Assembly (NCBI RefSeq): GCF_025353885.1
Contig: NZ_JANXNX010000113.1
Coordinates: 18,951 to 82,950 of the forward strand
Direction: 5' to 3'
DNA length: 64,000 nt
Origin: Sphingomonas sp.
GTDB lineage: Bacteria; Pseudomonadota; Alphaproteobacteria; Sphingomonadales; Sphingomonadaceae
A program made the position numbers and the translations under genes. The notes under the pieces are model-generated. The model was not told where the DNA came from. It was given only the letters and a program-made list of their open reading frames with translations, and ran no database searches. Positions 44,041 to 53,626 of this stretch are shown piece after piece; positions within the stretch are counted from its first letter, which is position 1; each line of letters starts with the position of its first letter.

Positions 44041-44439
44041 TCACGAAGCATCCGCCCTGAACGCGATCGCCTCCACCTCGATCAACCATTCGGGCATTAC
44101 CAGCGCCGCCACCGCGATCAGCGTCGACGCGGGACGGGCGCCTTGTAGAAACGGCTCACGGATGCTTGCCAGGGATCGCGCATTGCCGATGTCGGTGAGA
44201 TATGTTGTAATCTTGACCGAGTCATGGATGGTCATGCCGTCCGCAGCCAGGATTGCAACGATGTTGCGCCAGCATTGGCTCGCTTGCTCGGCAAAGGTGC
44301 GGGGCGTCTTTCCTTCGAGGCTAATGCCGAGTTGCCCCGATACGTATAGCGTCCGACCTGTGCCGCGGGTTGACACTGCATGGCTGTAGGCACCCAGGGG
44401 CGGATGAACGCCCTGCGGCACGATGGCTTGGTTGGTCAT
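44041..44439 (-). CDS. RidA family protein (enamine/imine deaminase-like)
   Basis: 132 aa from ATG 44439 with GGAGAAC upstream; the long frame to 44571 overlaps trmB and is rejected. Contains HPPLGAYSHAV, LYVSGQLGISLEGK, FAEQASQCWRNIVAILAADG, SVKITTYLTDIGNA and ARPASTLIAVAALVMPEWLIEVEAIA. The catalytic Arg of RidA is in ARPAST; the family hydrolyses reactive enamines. The substrate here may differ. It sits 49 bp after trmB and may not be part of the TonB cluster. Confidence 0.88.
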   Translation of the reverse strand: MTNQAIVPQGVHPPLGAYSHAVSTRGTGRTLYVSGQLGISLEGKTPRTFAEQASQCWRNIVAILAADGMTIHDSVKITTYLTDIGNARSLASIREPFLQGARPASTLIAVAALVMPEWLIEVEAIAFRADAS

Positions 44440-44488
44440 GGCTGTTCTCCGATCGCGTGGTTCTCGCGGCGCGAGACATGGCTGGTGA

Positions 44489-45166
44489 TCAAACCCGCAG
44501 ATACCGAAAATACCACACCTCATGCCCCAGCCGCCGCGCCTTGCGTTCGTAGCGGGTCTCGACCCAGTCATCGGGGCGCGTCAGGAAATCGTGGGCGGCT
44601 TCGACCTGCCATGCAAAATCGCGCCGCGCGCCCATGATCATCATCGCGTGGGCGACATAGATCGGGTGATCGGTCCCGAACCGAAACTCCCCGCCGGGTT
44701 TCAGCTTGGCGGCAATCATGTCGATCGGGCCGGTGTTCATGAACCGCCGCTTGGCATGACGCGCCTTTGGCCACGGATCGGGGTGGAGCAGATAGACCGT
44801 CTCCAGCGACGCATCGGGCAGGCGGTTCAGCACGTCAAGCGCATCCCCCATATGCAGCACGACATTGGTCAGGCCGCGTTCGTCGATATGCTGCAAGGCA
44901 CCGACCATCCCGTTCAGGAACGGTTCGCAGCCGATAAACCCGCTGCCGGGCCGCATCCCCGCCTGTCCCGCCAGATGCTCGCCCGCGCCAAACCCGATCT
45001 CGAGCTCCAGCGGGCGATCGTCACCGAACAGCGCGACCGCGTTCAACGGCCCATCGGGCACCGACAGTTGCGGCAGCAATTCCTCGACCAGCGCCGACTG
45101 CCCGCCGCGCAGCTTGTGCCCCATGCGCCGTCCGTACAGCCTGCCGATGGTAAGTGGGTCTGACAT
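44489..45166 (-). CDS. trmB: tRNA (guanine-N7-)-methyltransferase
   Basis: 225 aa SAM-dependent enzyme that methylates G46 in tRNA. Motifs: LELEIGFGAGEHL (SAM binding), GFIGCEPFLNGM, VVLHMGDALDVL, the catalytic LLHPDPWPKARHAKRRF and a C-terminal EVWYFRYLRV. ATG at 45166 (MSDPLTIGRLYGRR). Upstream metK and lnt often stand next to trmB in alphaproteobacteria; here katE on the other strand interrupts them. Confidence 0.94.
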   Translation of the reverse strand: MSDPLTIGRLYGRRMGHKLRGGQSALVEELLPQLSVPDGPLNAVALFGDDRPLELEIGFGAGEHLAGQAGMRPGSGFIGCEPFLNGMVGALQHIDERGLTNVVLHMGDALDVLNRLPDASLETVYLLHPDPWPKARHAKRRFMNTGPIDMIAAKLKPGGEFRFGTDHPIYVAHAMMIMGARRDFAWQVEAAHDFLTRPDDWVETRYERKARRLGHEVWYFRYLRV

Positions 45167-45288
45167 CGGTGCGCGTATAGAGCGTGTTGCGCACAGGTCG
45201 AGCGCCGCGCCCGAAAACAAATTCCGACCGCCCGGCAACCATGGCCAGACCCCCTCGTTCATCTCATGACTTATGCGAGGAAATCCAG

Positions 45289-47385
45289 ATGGCGACCAAG
45301 GACAAGACCCCCCCCAATACCGTTAAAAACACCGTGACCACCACCACCGGCAACGGCGGGGAGACGCACCAGACCAACAGCGGCCCTTATATCACCACCA
45401 ACCACGGCCTCGCGATTTCCGACAATCAGAACTCGCTGAAGGCGGGCGCACGTGGTCCCGCGCTGCTTGAGGATTTCGTCCTCCGCGAAAAAATCTTTCA
45501 CTTCGACCATGAACGCATCCCCGAACGGATCGTCCATGCCCGCGGTTCGGGGGCGCACGGCTATTTCGAATGCACCGCCGCCATTCCCCAACTGACCAAG
45601 GCCGGCCTGTTCCAGAAAGTCGGCGAACAGGTTCCCGTATTCGCGCGCTTTTCGACAGTGGCGGGCGGCTCGGGTTCGGTCGATACCCCACGCGACGTCC
45701 GCGGGTTCGCCGTCAAATTCTACACGCAACAGGGCAATTGGGATCTGGTCGGCAACAACATCCCGGTCTTTTTCATCCAGGACGCGATCAAGTTTCCCGA
45801 CCTGATCCATTCGGTCAAGATGGAGGCCGACAAGGGCTATCCGCAGGCCGCCTCCGCCCATGACACGTTCTGGGACTTCATCTCGCTGATACCCGAATCG
45901 ACGCACATGATCATGTGGGCCATGTCCGATCGCACCCTGCCGCGCTCGCTAAGGATGATGGAGGGGTTCGGCGTCCACACGTTCCAGATGGTCAATGCCA
46001 AGGGCGACGTTACCTTCGTCAAGTTCCATTGGCGTCCGAAGCTCGGCGCGCAGTCGACCTGCTGGGACGAGGCGGTCAAGATCGCGGGTGCCGATCCCGA
46101 CTTTCACCGTCGCGACCTGTTCGAGGCGATCGAGCGCGGCGACTATCCCGAATGGGAACTATCGCTGCAGGTCTTCGACGAGGAATTTGCCGCGTCGCTG
46201 CCCTATGATGTCCTCGATTCGACCAAGATCATCCCGGAGGAGGTCCTGCCGTTGCAGGTCATCGGGCGCATGGTCCTGAACCGCAACGCCGACAATTTTT
46301 TTGCCGAAACCGAACAGGTCGCTTTCCTGCCGACCAACGTCGTTCCCGGCATCGACTTTTCGAACGATCCCTTGTTGCAGGGTCGGCTGTTCTCTTATCT
46401 CGACACGCAGAAGTCGCGGCTCGGGACGACCAACTTCCACCAGATCCCGATCAACGCCCCGAAATGCCCGTTCGGCAACTTCCAGCGCGACGGCATGATG
46501 CAGACGATGGTGCCGAAGGGCCGGGCGAATTACGAGCCCAACAGCCTTGGCGAAGCGGGTGAGGACGGTGGCCCGCGAGAGGCTCCGCAGACCGGCTTTA
46601 CGACCGTGCCGACGAACGACGAGCGCAACGACCCGACGCAGAAACTGCGGGTCCGGTCCGAATTGTTCGCCGATCACTACAGTCAGGCGCGGATGTTCTT
46701 CCGATCGCAGGCGCCCATCGAACAGGCGCATCTGGCCTCGGCCATCGTCTTCGAATTGTCGAAGGTGGCGCTGGAGCCGGTGCGTTTGCGGATGATCGCC
46801 AACCTGCGCAACGTCGACGAGGGTCTGGCGCAGCGCGTTGCCGACGGGCTGGCGATGGACCTGCCCGCCGCATCGAAGGCGGCGCGGGCCCCGTTCGATA
46901 TGGATACATCCGACGCGCTTTCGATCGTCAAGAAGGGCGACCCAATCATGCCTGGTCGCAAGGTCGGCATCCTGTTCGACGAAGGATCCGACAAAGCCGA
47001 GATCGACATGGTGTTCAAGGCGGTCGAGGATGCGGGCGGCAGCGCGCTGCTGATCGCGCCGAAAGTGGGCGGCATCTCGGTCAAGGGCGGCATTCTGAAG
47101 GCCGACGGCCAGCTTGCCGGTTCGCCATCGGTCCTGTTCGATGCGGTCGCGATCATCCTGACCGAAGCGGCTGCGGCCAAATTGTCGAAGGAAAGCGCGG
47201 CAGTGCAGTTCGTCATGGACGCTTACGCCCATGTGAAGACCATCGGCCACAATAAAGGCGCGCAGGCGTTGCTCGACAAGGCCGGGGTGGAGCCCGACGA
47301 CGGCGTGGTGGCGCTTAAGGACTTCGCCGACGTCGCCCCAAAACGCCACTGGGATCGTGAGCCCAAAGTGCGGACGCTGGCCTAA
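45289..47385 (+). CDS. katE: Large-subunit monofunctional catalase (HPII/KatE type)
   Basis: 698 aa haem catalase, cytoplasmic. N-terminal extension, then [22 protein letters not shown] and the active-site His in [12 protein letters not shown]; Asn in [15 protein letters not shown]; haem Tyr in [14 protein letters not shown]; and a C-terminal DJ-1/PfpI-like domain (about 560-698, [20 protein letters not shown]), the marker of the large clade-2 enzymes. GAGG precedes the ATG. Divergent from trmB; expected to be stress or stationary-phase regulated. Confidence 0.95.
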   Translation: MATKDKTPPNTVKNTVTTTTGNGGETHQTNSGPYITTNHGLAISDNQNSLKAGARGPALLEDFVLREKIFHFDHERIPERIVHARGSGAHGYFECTAAIPQLTKAGLFQKVGEQVPVFARFSTVAGGSGSVDTPRDVRGFAVKFYTQQGNWDLVGNNIPVFFIQDAIKFPDLIHSVKMEADKGYPQAASAHDTFWDFISLIPESTHMIMWAMSDRTLPRSLRMMEGFGVHTFQMVNAKGDVTFVKFHWRPKLGAQSTCWDEAVKIAGADPDFHRRDLFEAIERGDYPEWELSLQVFDEEFAASLPYDVLDSTKIIPEEVLPLQVIGRMVLNRNADNFFAETEQVAFLPTNVVPGIDFSNDPLLQGRLFSYLDTQKSRLGTTNFHQIPINAPKCPFGNFQRDGMMQTMVPKGRANYEPNSLGEAGEDGGPREAPQTGFTTVPTNDERNDPTQKLRVRSELFADHYSQARMFFRSQAPIEQAHLASAIVFELSKVALEPVRLRMIANLRNVDEGLAQRVADGLAMDLPAASKAARAPFDMDTSDALSIVKKGDPIMPGRKVGILFDEGSDKAEIDMVFKAVEDAGGSALLIAPKVGGISVKGGILKADGQLAGSPSVLFDAVAIILTEAAAAKLSKESAAVQFVMDAYAHVKTIGHNKGAQALLDKAGVEPDDGVVALKDFADVAPKRHWDREPKVRTLA

Positions 47386-47407
47386 GCAAGGGGAGGGTTC
47401 TTCCCAA

Positions 47408-47525
47408 CTCTCTCCCCTCGGGGGGAGCGGGTTGGGGCGAGGGTTTTCCTAACGGACAAGCGCCACCCTCAAAAAAGAACCCTCATCCCGCTTGCTACGC
47501 AAGTCGCCCTTTCAAGGGGAGAGGG
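47408..47525. repeat. Inverted pair of GC-rich small repeats
   Basis: The left copy (about 47408-47449: CTCTCTCCCCTC ... GCGGGTTGGGGCGAGGGTTTT) and the right copy in reverse (about 47471-47525) share the core CTCTCCCC ... AGCGGG ... GAGGGTT. Such paired elements resemble the intergenic repeats of sphingomonad genomes. It is not a gene; short open frames across it are not supported. Confidence 0.6.
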
Positions 47526-47572
47526 AAGCGGCAGGCCCCGACCTGCACCAAATTGACGACCAAGCTATCACC

Positions 47573-47721
47573 GTCACCGCGGCGAAGGCCGGGGTCTATA
47601 CGGGCGTCCGAAAATACCCATCCCTACAAAAATGCGCGCACGTCCAAAAACTTACGCACCCGTCCCCAGACCGTGCACCAAACCCGACAGCCGTATAGGC
47701 TCCGGCCTCCGCCGGGGTGAC
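47573..47721. repeat. 149-bp element with 31-bp imperfect terminal inverted repeats
   Basis: Left end 47573-47603 begins GTCACCGCGGCGAAGG and the right end read in reverse (47721-47691) begins GTCACCCCGGCGGAGG; about 27 of 31 bases match, ending in TATACGG. The core of about 87 bp has no gene. This is MITE-like, or a paired extragenic palindrome, between the convergent katE and metK genes. Confidence 0.7.
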
Positions 47722-47732
47722 GGATTGGCCGA

Positions 47733-48968
47733 TTACCCCAGTTCAGCCCGCAACTGATCCACCAGATCGGTCTTCTCCCAGCTGAAAAAGTCCCCGTCCG
47801 CCTTGCGTCCGAAATGCCCGTAAGCCGCGCTCGGCTGATAGATGGCCTTATTCAGACCCAGATGCGTGCGGATGCCCTTGGGCGTCAGGCGCACCAATTT
47901 GGGCAGGGCCGCCTCCAGGACGGCCTCGTCCACGGTCCCCGTCCCATGCAGGTCGACATAGACCGACAGCGGCTCGGCCACGCCGATCGCATAGGACAAT
48001 TGGATCGTGCAGCGCCGCGCCAGGCCCGCCGCGACCACGTTTTTGGCCAGATAGCGCGTCACATAGGCGGCCGAACGATCCACTTTGGTCGGATCCTTAC
48101 CCGAAAACGCGCCGCCGCCATGCGGTGACGCGCCGCCGTAAGTGTCCACGATGATCTTGCGCCCGGTAACACCGGCATCGCCATCAGGGCCGCCGATCTC
48201 GAACCGGCCGGTCGGGTTGACGTGGATCACCGTGCTGTCGGTGATGAAACCGTCGGGCAGCACGTCCCTGAACACGCCGATCACATAGTCGCGGAGGGTG
48301 GCATATTTGGCTTCGTCGCCGCCGCTCTCGCCATCGCTTTCCCACGGCAGGCAATAATCGACCGCGTGCTGCGTCGAAACCACCAGCGCGGTCGCCTCGA
48401 CCGGCACTTCGTTTTCATACCGCAGCGTCACCTGGCTCTTGGCATCGGGTTCCAGAAAGGGGGCCACGCCCGAATGACGGTCCGCCGCCATCCGCTCCAG
48501 GATCTTGTGCGAATAATAAAGCGTTGCGGGCATCAGGTCGGGCGTCTCGTCGGTCGCGTAGCCGAACATAATGCCCTGGTCGCCCGCACCCTCGTCCTTG
48601 TTGCCGCTTTCATCGACGCCCTGCGCGATGTGCGCCGACTGCGGGTGGAGGTAGTTTGCGAACTCCAGCGTGTCCCAGTGAAAGCCGTCCTGTTCGTATC
48701 CGATTCTTTTGACCGTGGCGCGTACTGCAGCCTCGATCTCGGCGAGTGCCCCATCGGCCCAGTTGCCGTCGGTGTCGATCATCCCGTTGCCGCGAACTTC
48801 GCCTGCCAGAACAACGCGTTGCGTCGTCACCAGCGTCTCGCACGCCACGCGCGCCTGCGGGTCCTTGGCCAGGAACAGATCGACCACCGTGTCCGAAATC
48901 TGGTCGGCGACCTTGTCGGGATGACCTTCGGAAACACTCTCGGAAGTAAAGAGGAAGCTTGAACGCAT
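47733..48968 (-). CDS. metK: S-adenosylmethionine synthetase
   Basis: 411 aa; makes SAM from ATP and methionine. N-terminal [20 protein letters not shown] (metal/ATP His), [18 protein letters not shown], and the ATP loop [19 protein letters not shown]. It has the somewhat longer alphaproteobacterial form. ATG 44 bp after the lnt stop, with AGGA seven bases upstream and a small AT hairpin before it (48987-49002). Confidence 0.96.
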   Translation of the reverse strand: MRSSFLFTSESVSEGHPDKVADQISDTVVDLFLAKDPQARVACETLVTTQRVVLAGEVRGNGMIDTDGNWADGALAEIEAAVRATVKRIGYEQDGFHWDTLEFANYLHPQSAHIAQGVDESGNKDEGAGDQGIMFGYATDETPDLMPATLYYSHKILERMAADRHSGVAPFLEPDAKSQVTLRYENEVPVEATALVVSTQHAVDYCLPWESDGESGGDEAKYATLRDYVIGVFRDVLPDGFITDSTVIHVNPTGRFEIGGPDGDAGVTGRKIIVDTYGGASPHGGGAFSGKDPTKVDRSAAYVTRYLAKNVVAAGLARRCTIQLSYAIGVAEPLSVYVDLHGTGTVDEAVLEAALPKLVRLTPKGIRTHLGLNKAIYQPSAAYGHFGRKADGDFFSWEKTDLVDQLRAELG

Positions 48969-48986
48969 GGGGTGTCCTGTGCAGAT

Positions 48987-49002
48987 ATAAAGGAAACTTT
49001 AT
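48987..49002 (-). promoter_or_regulatory. Short AU hairpin in the lnt-metK gap
   Basis: ATAAAG and CTTTAT form a perfect 6-bp stem with loop TTTC on the minus strand, 18 bases before the metK start and just before its AGGA site. It could be part of a SAM-responsive leader, but no known SAM riboswitch consensus was recognised in this short gap. Confidence 0.35.
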
Positions 49003-49012
49003 GTCCGGCCCT

Positions 49013-50500
49013 TTAACGACGTCGCCAGCCAATCGCAACGCCCGTCAGTCCCAAGAAAAATGCGAATGCGATGGAGAGAATGTTTCCATATCGCGCGAAC
49101 GGGGTTGGTGAAATGACTGCGGGGATGGTCGTCTTGATAAAGCCCGCCTTGCCCATCGGCAGCGCGGTGACAATACGGCCATTGGCGTCGATGACCGCCG
49201 AAATCCCGGTCGGTGTCGCGCGCACGATCGGCATTCCTTCTTCCAGCGCGCGCATCCGGGCCTGCGCCAGATGTTGCGGCGGCCCCCATGCCCCGAACCA
49301 CGCATCGTTCGACGGATTGAACAGGAAATCGGGGCGATGGGCGCTGTCCACGACCTGTCCGGAAAAGATGATCTCGTAACAAATCTGCACGCCGATCTTG
49401 CCAAAGCCGGGCAGGGGATAGCTCAGCGGGCCGGGGCCGGGCAGGAAATCAAGGTCGCCGGGGACCAGTCGCGACAGGCCGATGGCCGACAATATCGGCC
49501 GCATCGGCAGATATTCGCCATAGGGGACCAGGTGCGACTTGTCGTAGCGGGCGATCAGTTTGGCGTCCGCCGTCATCGCAAACAGCGAATTGCTCGCCGC
49601 GGTCACGTCGCCCTTGTCGTTATAGACCAGCGCGTCGCCGCCGGTCATGATGACGTCGTTCGGCCCCATCAGTTTGGCGATCCGCTCGCGCGCCCAGCGT
49701 TCCTCCTCCAGGAAATAGGGGACCGCCGCCTCGGGCCACAGGATCAGGCGCGGGGTGGCGCCCGGCGGGCCGGTCAGCCGGGTCAGCGCCTGAAAATTAC
49801 GCGCGTCATAGGCCGGGTCCTGCTTGACCGCTTGGCCGATATTGGCCTGCACCACGCGGATCTGGCGGGTCGTCGTGCCCGGATCGGACACCGTGATGAG
49901 CCAGCCGACCAGGGGCAGGGCGACGAGCGTGCCGGCGCCATAGGGCCACAGGCGGCGGCGGTCGTGCCACACCAGCATGGCCAGCCCCGCGACCAGCATG
50001 ACCAGCCCCGACAGCCCATAGGTCCCGATCCACCGCGCGAATCCCGCCACCGGCGTCGTTAGCCAGATCATGCCGATCGGGTTCCACGCAAATCCGGTAA
50101 ACATCGTCGCGCGCAGATATTCGGTCAGCACCCACGCAAATGCAAAGAACAGCACGAACGCCACCGGCTGCCTGCGCCCGCGCCACGCCACCCCCGCCGC
50201 CATCGCCGGATAGACCGCCAGGTAGAATGCCAGCGCGACGACCGCGACATATCCCAACCATGTCGGCATCGTCTCCTGAAACCGGAACGCACCCGCTATC
50301 CAATTGAGACCAATGACAAAATTTCCGAACCCGAACCAATATCCGCGCGCCAGTGCGCCGCGCAGGTTGGGCGCATCGCGGGTCAACGAGATGATCAACC
50401 AACCAGCGAACAGCGTCACCGGCCACAGGTTCAGCGGCGCGAATCCGATTGCCGAAATCAGACCGGCGGTCAGCGCGAGAAGCTTTGGATGACGGGTCAC
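49013..50500 (-). CDS. lnt: Apolipoprotein N-acyltransferase
   Basis: 495 aa inner-membrane enzyme adding the third acyl chain to lipoproteins. Eight or so TM helices at the N-terminus (LLALTAGLISAIGFAPLNLW, FVLFFAFAWVLTEYLRATMF), then a periplasmic nitrilase-like domain with Glu in LILWPEAAVPYF, Lys in YDKSHLVPYGEYLPM and Cys in IGVQICYEIIF, and a final TM before the basic WRRR. Start is GTG without a strong ribosome-binding site. Followed by metK. Confidence 0.94.
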   Translation of the reverse strand: MTRHPKLLALTAGLISAIGFAPLNLWPVTLFAGWLIISLTRDAPNLRGALARGYWFGFGNFVIGLNWIAGAFRFQETMPTWLGYVAVVALAFYLAVYPAMAAGVAWRGRRQPVAFVLFFAFAWVLTEYLRATMFTGFAWNPIGMIWLTTPVAGFARWIGTYGLSGLVMLVAGLAMLVWHDRRRLWPYGAGTLVALPLVGWLITVSDPGTTTRQIRVVQANIGQAVKQDPAYDARNFQALTRLTGPPGATPRLILWPEAAVPYFLEEERWARERIAKLMGPNDVIMTGGDALVYNDKGDVTAASNSLFAMTADAKLIARYDKSHLVPYGEYLPMRPILSAIGLSRLVPGDLDFLPGPGPLSYPLPGFGKIGVQICYEIIFSGQVVDSAHRPDFLFNPSNDAWFGAWGPPQHLAQARMRALEEGMPIVRATPTGISAVIDANGRIVTALPMGKAGFIKTTIPAVISPTPFARYGNILSIAFAFFLGLTGVAIGWRRR

Positions 50501-50567
50501 AGCAACGCGCTATCGCCGCGAACCGTGACAGGTGCAACTCCTGCCGCACTTCGCTATCAGGCCCCCC

Positions 50568-51167
50568 ATGTCCATCCTCCTCGCCCTTGCCGCCGCCGCG
50601 GTGTCGCCCGCCCAGTCCACCGACATCCGCTGTGTCGCCGGGCTTGCCATCGTCGCGAATGAACAAAAGCGCGGGAGCGGGTGGGGTGACTATCCCGACG
50701 TCGGCGACGACGGCGCGGACTTTGCCGGCGTGGTTGGCGGGGACGTGATGAAAACCACCGGCAAGACCCGCGAGCAGGTCCGCGACCTGATCCTCGCCGC
50801 CGTCGCCGACCTGCAAAAGGCCAAGACCCTCGATCGCGCCGAAATCGACAAATGCGCGATCCGGATGCACGCCCGGATACCGACGCCTCCGGTCCCGACG
50901 ATGCCACGCTGCGCGGCCATCATGGCACTGGCCTATGAGGCGGTGAAGACCCGCGATGGGCTGACCAAGGATGCCAAGGACCTCGCGACGCTCGCCGCAG
51001 TGCTGACCTACCGGGCGAAGGAGGAGGCCATTTCGGTTGGCAGGAGCGAGGCCGAGGCTGACGCGCTGCTGGGCGCCGAGCGCGCCAAGGCAGCGAAAAC
51101 CGGCGGCGCTCCAGAAGCCGAACTCCGGGCCTGCGCGACCCTCGCCGCCCCGGCCGGAGCCCGCTAG
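50568..51167 (+). CDS. Hypothetical secreted protein
   Basis: 199 aa. Signal peptide MSILLALAAAAVSPAQS, then three Cys-containing segments (DIRCVAGLAIVANEQ, EIDKCAIRM, MPRCAAIMALAYEAVKT, ELRACATLAAP) and mostly helical Ala-rich sequence. The even Cys number suggests disulfides in the periplasm. No family recognised. Its stop overlaps the convergent BTLCP stop by three bases. Confidence 0.75.
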   Translation: MSILLALAAAAVSPAQSTDIRCVAGLAIVANEQKRGSGWGDYPDVGDDGADFAGVVGGDVMKTTGKTREQVRDLILAAVADLQKAKTLDRAEIDKCAIRMHARIPTPPVPTMPRCAAIMALAYEAVKTRDGLTKDAKDLATLAAVLTYRAKEEAISVGRSEAEADALLGAERAKAAKTGGAPEAELRACATLAAPAGAR

Positions 51168-52084
51168 GAAGAGGCGACGATTACCGGCGACGCCTTTTTC
51201 AAAACCATCTCATCATTGTCGTGCGTCGGCGTCCCGATCCGTCGCCAGACCCGGGGCGCACCGATGGTCTGTTTACGCAGCCAGACATATTTGACCTTCG
51301 CCCACGGCAGGACCCGGCGCGTCATACTGTCGAGCACTCGATCGCCATCGTCGAGCTGCGCGACCAGCACGGTATGAAGCCCAAAGCTGCGGCGATAGGC
51401 GACCGCCAGAAACAACCGGTCGGACGGAAACCCACCATCGATCAGCCGCATCCGTTTTTCGATCGCCAGATCCTCGCAGTCACCCACGGGGTTGCGCCCG
51501 GGCTCCGGCCGCTGCCACCGTTCTTCGACGCCTGTGGCATCGAAGTCGCTGATCTGTGTGATGTCGTTGTTGACGATGGCATTGATCCGGTCGACCATCT
51601 TTTTCTGGAGCTTCGGGCCGATGGCCTCCTTGGCAACGGGGGAAACCGCGGTCCTTACGCAGGGCGTAAAACTTCCGAGGGTGACAACAGGCAGGGGCGC
51701 GGCAAAGGCGTCCTTCGGGTTCACCAGCAGTGGCTGCAGGACCGGTCGCCATGTTCCGACACCGGCAGCTACCGGCAATGAGGAAGTGATGCACCCCGCC
51801 TGAAAACCGACTGACAGGGCGCGGATTTCGGTTGTGTCGTAAACCTTGCCCGCACCCGGTCGGGTCACCGCGGACTGGGCGGTGATGGTCGCTGGTCGCG
51901 CCAGGCCGACATCGCAGAGCGCTGCGTCGCGGAGGCACATGTCCTCGAACCCAAGCGGTGCCTCGGCAACGTCGCCATCGGGCATGAACGTCCCGATCGC
52001 CTTAGCCGCCGCCCGGCCCGCTGGCAGCGCTGTGGCCAGCGTCGCCGCAAAAAATCGCACGAATAATTCGGGTTTGAAAGACAT
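51164..52084 (-). CDS. Transglutaminase-like cysteine protease (BTLCP/DUF920, LapG-related)
   Basis: 306 aa. ATG 52084 has GGAG upstream and opens a signal-like helix (ELFVRFFAATLATALPAGRA). The protease core is near the C-terminus: MVDRINAIVNNDITQISDFD, Cys in NPVGDCEDLAIEKRMRL, His in FGLHTVLVAQL and Asp in RVLDSMTRRVLPW. This Cys-His-Asp set is that of LapG-type periplasmic proteases, which release surface adhesins. No LapD or large adhesin is in view. It lies divergent from the polymerase gene of the exopolysaccharide block, 147 bp apart. Confidence 0.85.
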   Translation of the reverse strand: MSFKPELFVRFFAATLATALPAGRAAAKAIGTFMPDGDVAEAPLGFEDMCLRDAALCDVGLARPATITAQSAVTRPGAGKVYDTTEIRALSVGFQAGCITSSLPVAAGVGTWRPVLQPLLVNPKDAFAAPLPVVTLGSFTPCVRTAVSPVAKEAIGPKLQKKMVDRINAIVNNDITQISDFDATGVEERWQRPEPGRNPVGDCEDLAIEKRMRLIDGGFPSDRLFLAVAYRRSFGLHTVLVAQLDDGDRVLDSMTRRVLPWAKVKYVWLRKQTIGAPRVWRRIGTPTHDNDEMVLKKASPVIVASS

Positions 52085-52231
52085 TGACTGCTCCGGAAGA
52101 ACAACTTCGTCCTCCCACAAACCTTCAAAGATTTTGCTAATGCGCGATGAAAATTCGTATCGATCCGGCGGCAAATCACGGGCAAGCGAAATTTCCGAGT
52201 TCGCGGCGATATTTACCGTGTAGAGTGGGGC

Positions 52232-53626
52232 ATGGGGAACGAGGTGGTAGCCGGGCGTGTGATCGATACTGGACCGAAGTGGAGCAAAGGCGGGGGGAAC
52301 TGGATCCCGGTCGGGGCAGTGTTAGCGATTTCCAGCGGGATGCTGTTCAACGGCTATAACAGCGCTTCGGGGCAGGCCATCTCGGCCATCGTCAACTGCG
52401 TCCTGTTGATCGTCTTGCTGGTCGTCGCGCCGCTGGATGCCTGCCGCATGAAGCGCACCGTGCCGGTCCTCGTGCTTATCGCGCTGGCCAGCGCATGGGC
52501 CGTTTTCGCAAGCGGGTTCCCCGTACTGGGTGCGGGACCCGGGCTGCCCCGACCCTTTACGCCCGATTTCCTTGAGATCGGCGTGCTGAGCCAGATCGGC
52601 GGCGTGGCTGCTCTGTATTGCGGCGTGATGATCGCGGGCAGATTGCGATTTCGCCAGCGGGCCATCGACTGGCTGATCATGGTCGCGTGCCTCTACCTGA
52701 TATTCGGGCTGGCGATCCGGGCGGTCGGGACCGATGGACTGTTGTCATTCTGGACGGTCGAGCGCGATGGCAGGTTTCAGGGAACGATCGGCAACGTCAA
52801 TGTCACTGCAGCGGTTGCGGGGGTCATCGCGACCCTGGCGCTGTCGCAGCTATTCCTCCTGTTGGCGCAATCGTCGCATCATCTGTTGCGGCGTGGGCTG
52901 GCCATCCGGGCGGGGCTATATTGCTTCGGCTTCCTGCTGGCGCTGGGCACGGCCTTTGCCACGGCGTCGCGCTTCACCAACGTGCTGACCATGATCCTGC
53001 TGATCGTGGTCGGGGTGCTGGGCGGATTGCGGGCCCGTCATGTGCTGCGACCCCTGCTCCCCATTCTGATCCCGACGGGGGCGGTCGTGCTATTGCTCGT
53101 CGCCCGCTTTACCGGATTGTTGGTCGAGCGCCTGGATACGATCTGGGGCGGGATGGGATTGCGGACGATGCTGTGGGGGCACTATCATGATGTCGCGCGG
53201 TTATCGCCACTCTATGGCTATGGCTGGGGATCGTTTCCCACGATCAACGGTCACTTTCCCGGCACCATCCAGTTTGCGCAAGCTGCATGGACGGTCAACT
53301 CTGCCCACAACATCCTGCTCCAGCTTTGGCTGAATGCCGGTTTGCCCTATCTGCTCCTGATCGTCGCGGCCTTCTTGTGGGGCGCGCGACAGGTCGGCAA
53401 CGGCTTGGCGGGGAAATGGACGATCGACGAGATTGGCTTGGCAGCGGCCATCGGACTCATCATCGCGTGTTCGATGATCGATATCCTGCTGGATGTTCCC
53501 GCCACGATAACATTGGCACTGTTTATCATGGGACTTTTATGGGGTGATGCGATTGTTCGCTCCGAAGTCGGCATCGCCGCCGCGACTGGCGAGCCAGCGC
53601 AGGATGAACGGTTTGTACGCCGCTGA
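52232..53626 (+). CDS. O-antigen ligase/Wzy polymerase-like membrane protein
   Basis: 464 aa with about 11 TM helices and the Wzy_C signature in its large loop: GRFQGTIGNVNVTAAV (about 187-202), then TMLWGHYHDVARLSPLYGYG and NSAHNILLQLWLNAGLPYLLL (His in the H-N-x-L motif, about 355-375). It polymerises lipid-linked repeats or ligates glycan at the periplasmic face. Likely the polymerase of the neighbouring exopolysaccharide export genes. Its last 90 bp overlap the 3' end of a convergent gene. Confidence 0.88.
   Translation: MGNEVVAGRVIDTGPKWSKGGGNWIPVGAVLAISSGMLFNGYNSASGQAISAIVNCVLLIVLLVVAPLDACRMKRTVPVLVLIALASAWAVFASGFPVLGAGPGLPRPFTPDFLEIGVLSQIGGVAALYCGVMIAGRLRFRQRAIDWLIMVACLYLIFGLAIRAVGTDGLLSFWTVERDGRFQGTIGNVNVTAAVAGVIATLALSQLFLLLAQSSHHLLRRGLAIRAGLYCFGFLLALGTAFATASRFTNVLTMILLIVVGVLGGLRARHVLRPLLPILIPTGAVVLLLVARFTGLLVERLDTIWGGMGLRTMLWGHYHDVARLSPLYGYGWGSFPTINGHFPGTIQFAQAAWTVNSAHNILLQLWLNAGLPYLLLIVAAFLWGARQVGNGLAGKWTIDEIGLAAAIGLIIACSMIDILLDVPATITLALFIMGLLWGDAIVRSEVGIAAATGEPAQDERFVRR

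Noticed and set aside
43980..44043. Short minus-strand frame ending AQVCTLKWLAETLVAK after the RidA stop
   Set aside because: Looks like a protein tail but only about 20 codons and overlapping the RidA stop; too little to call.
46159..47349. 396-codon minus-strand frame inside katE
   Set aside because: Catalase motifs run through the whole plus-strand frame; no start site for the opposite frame.
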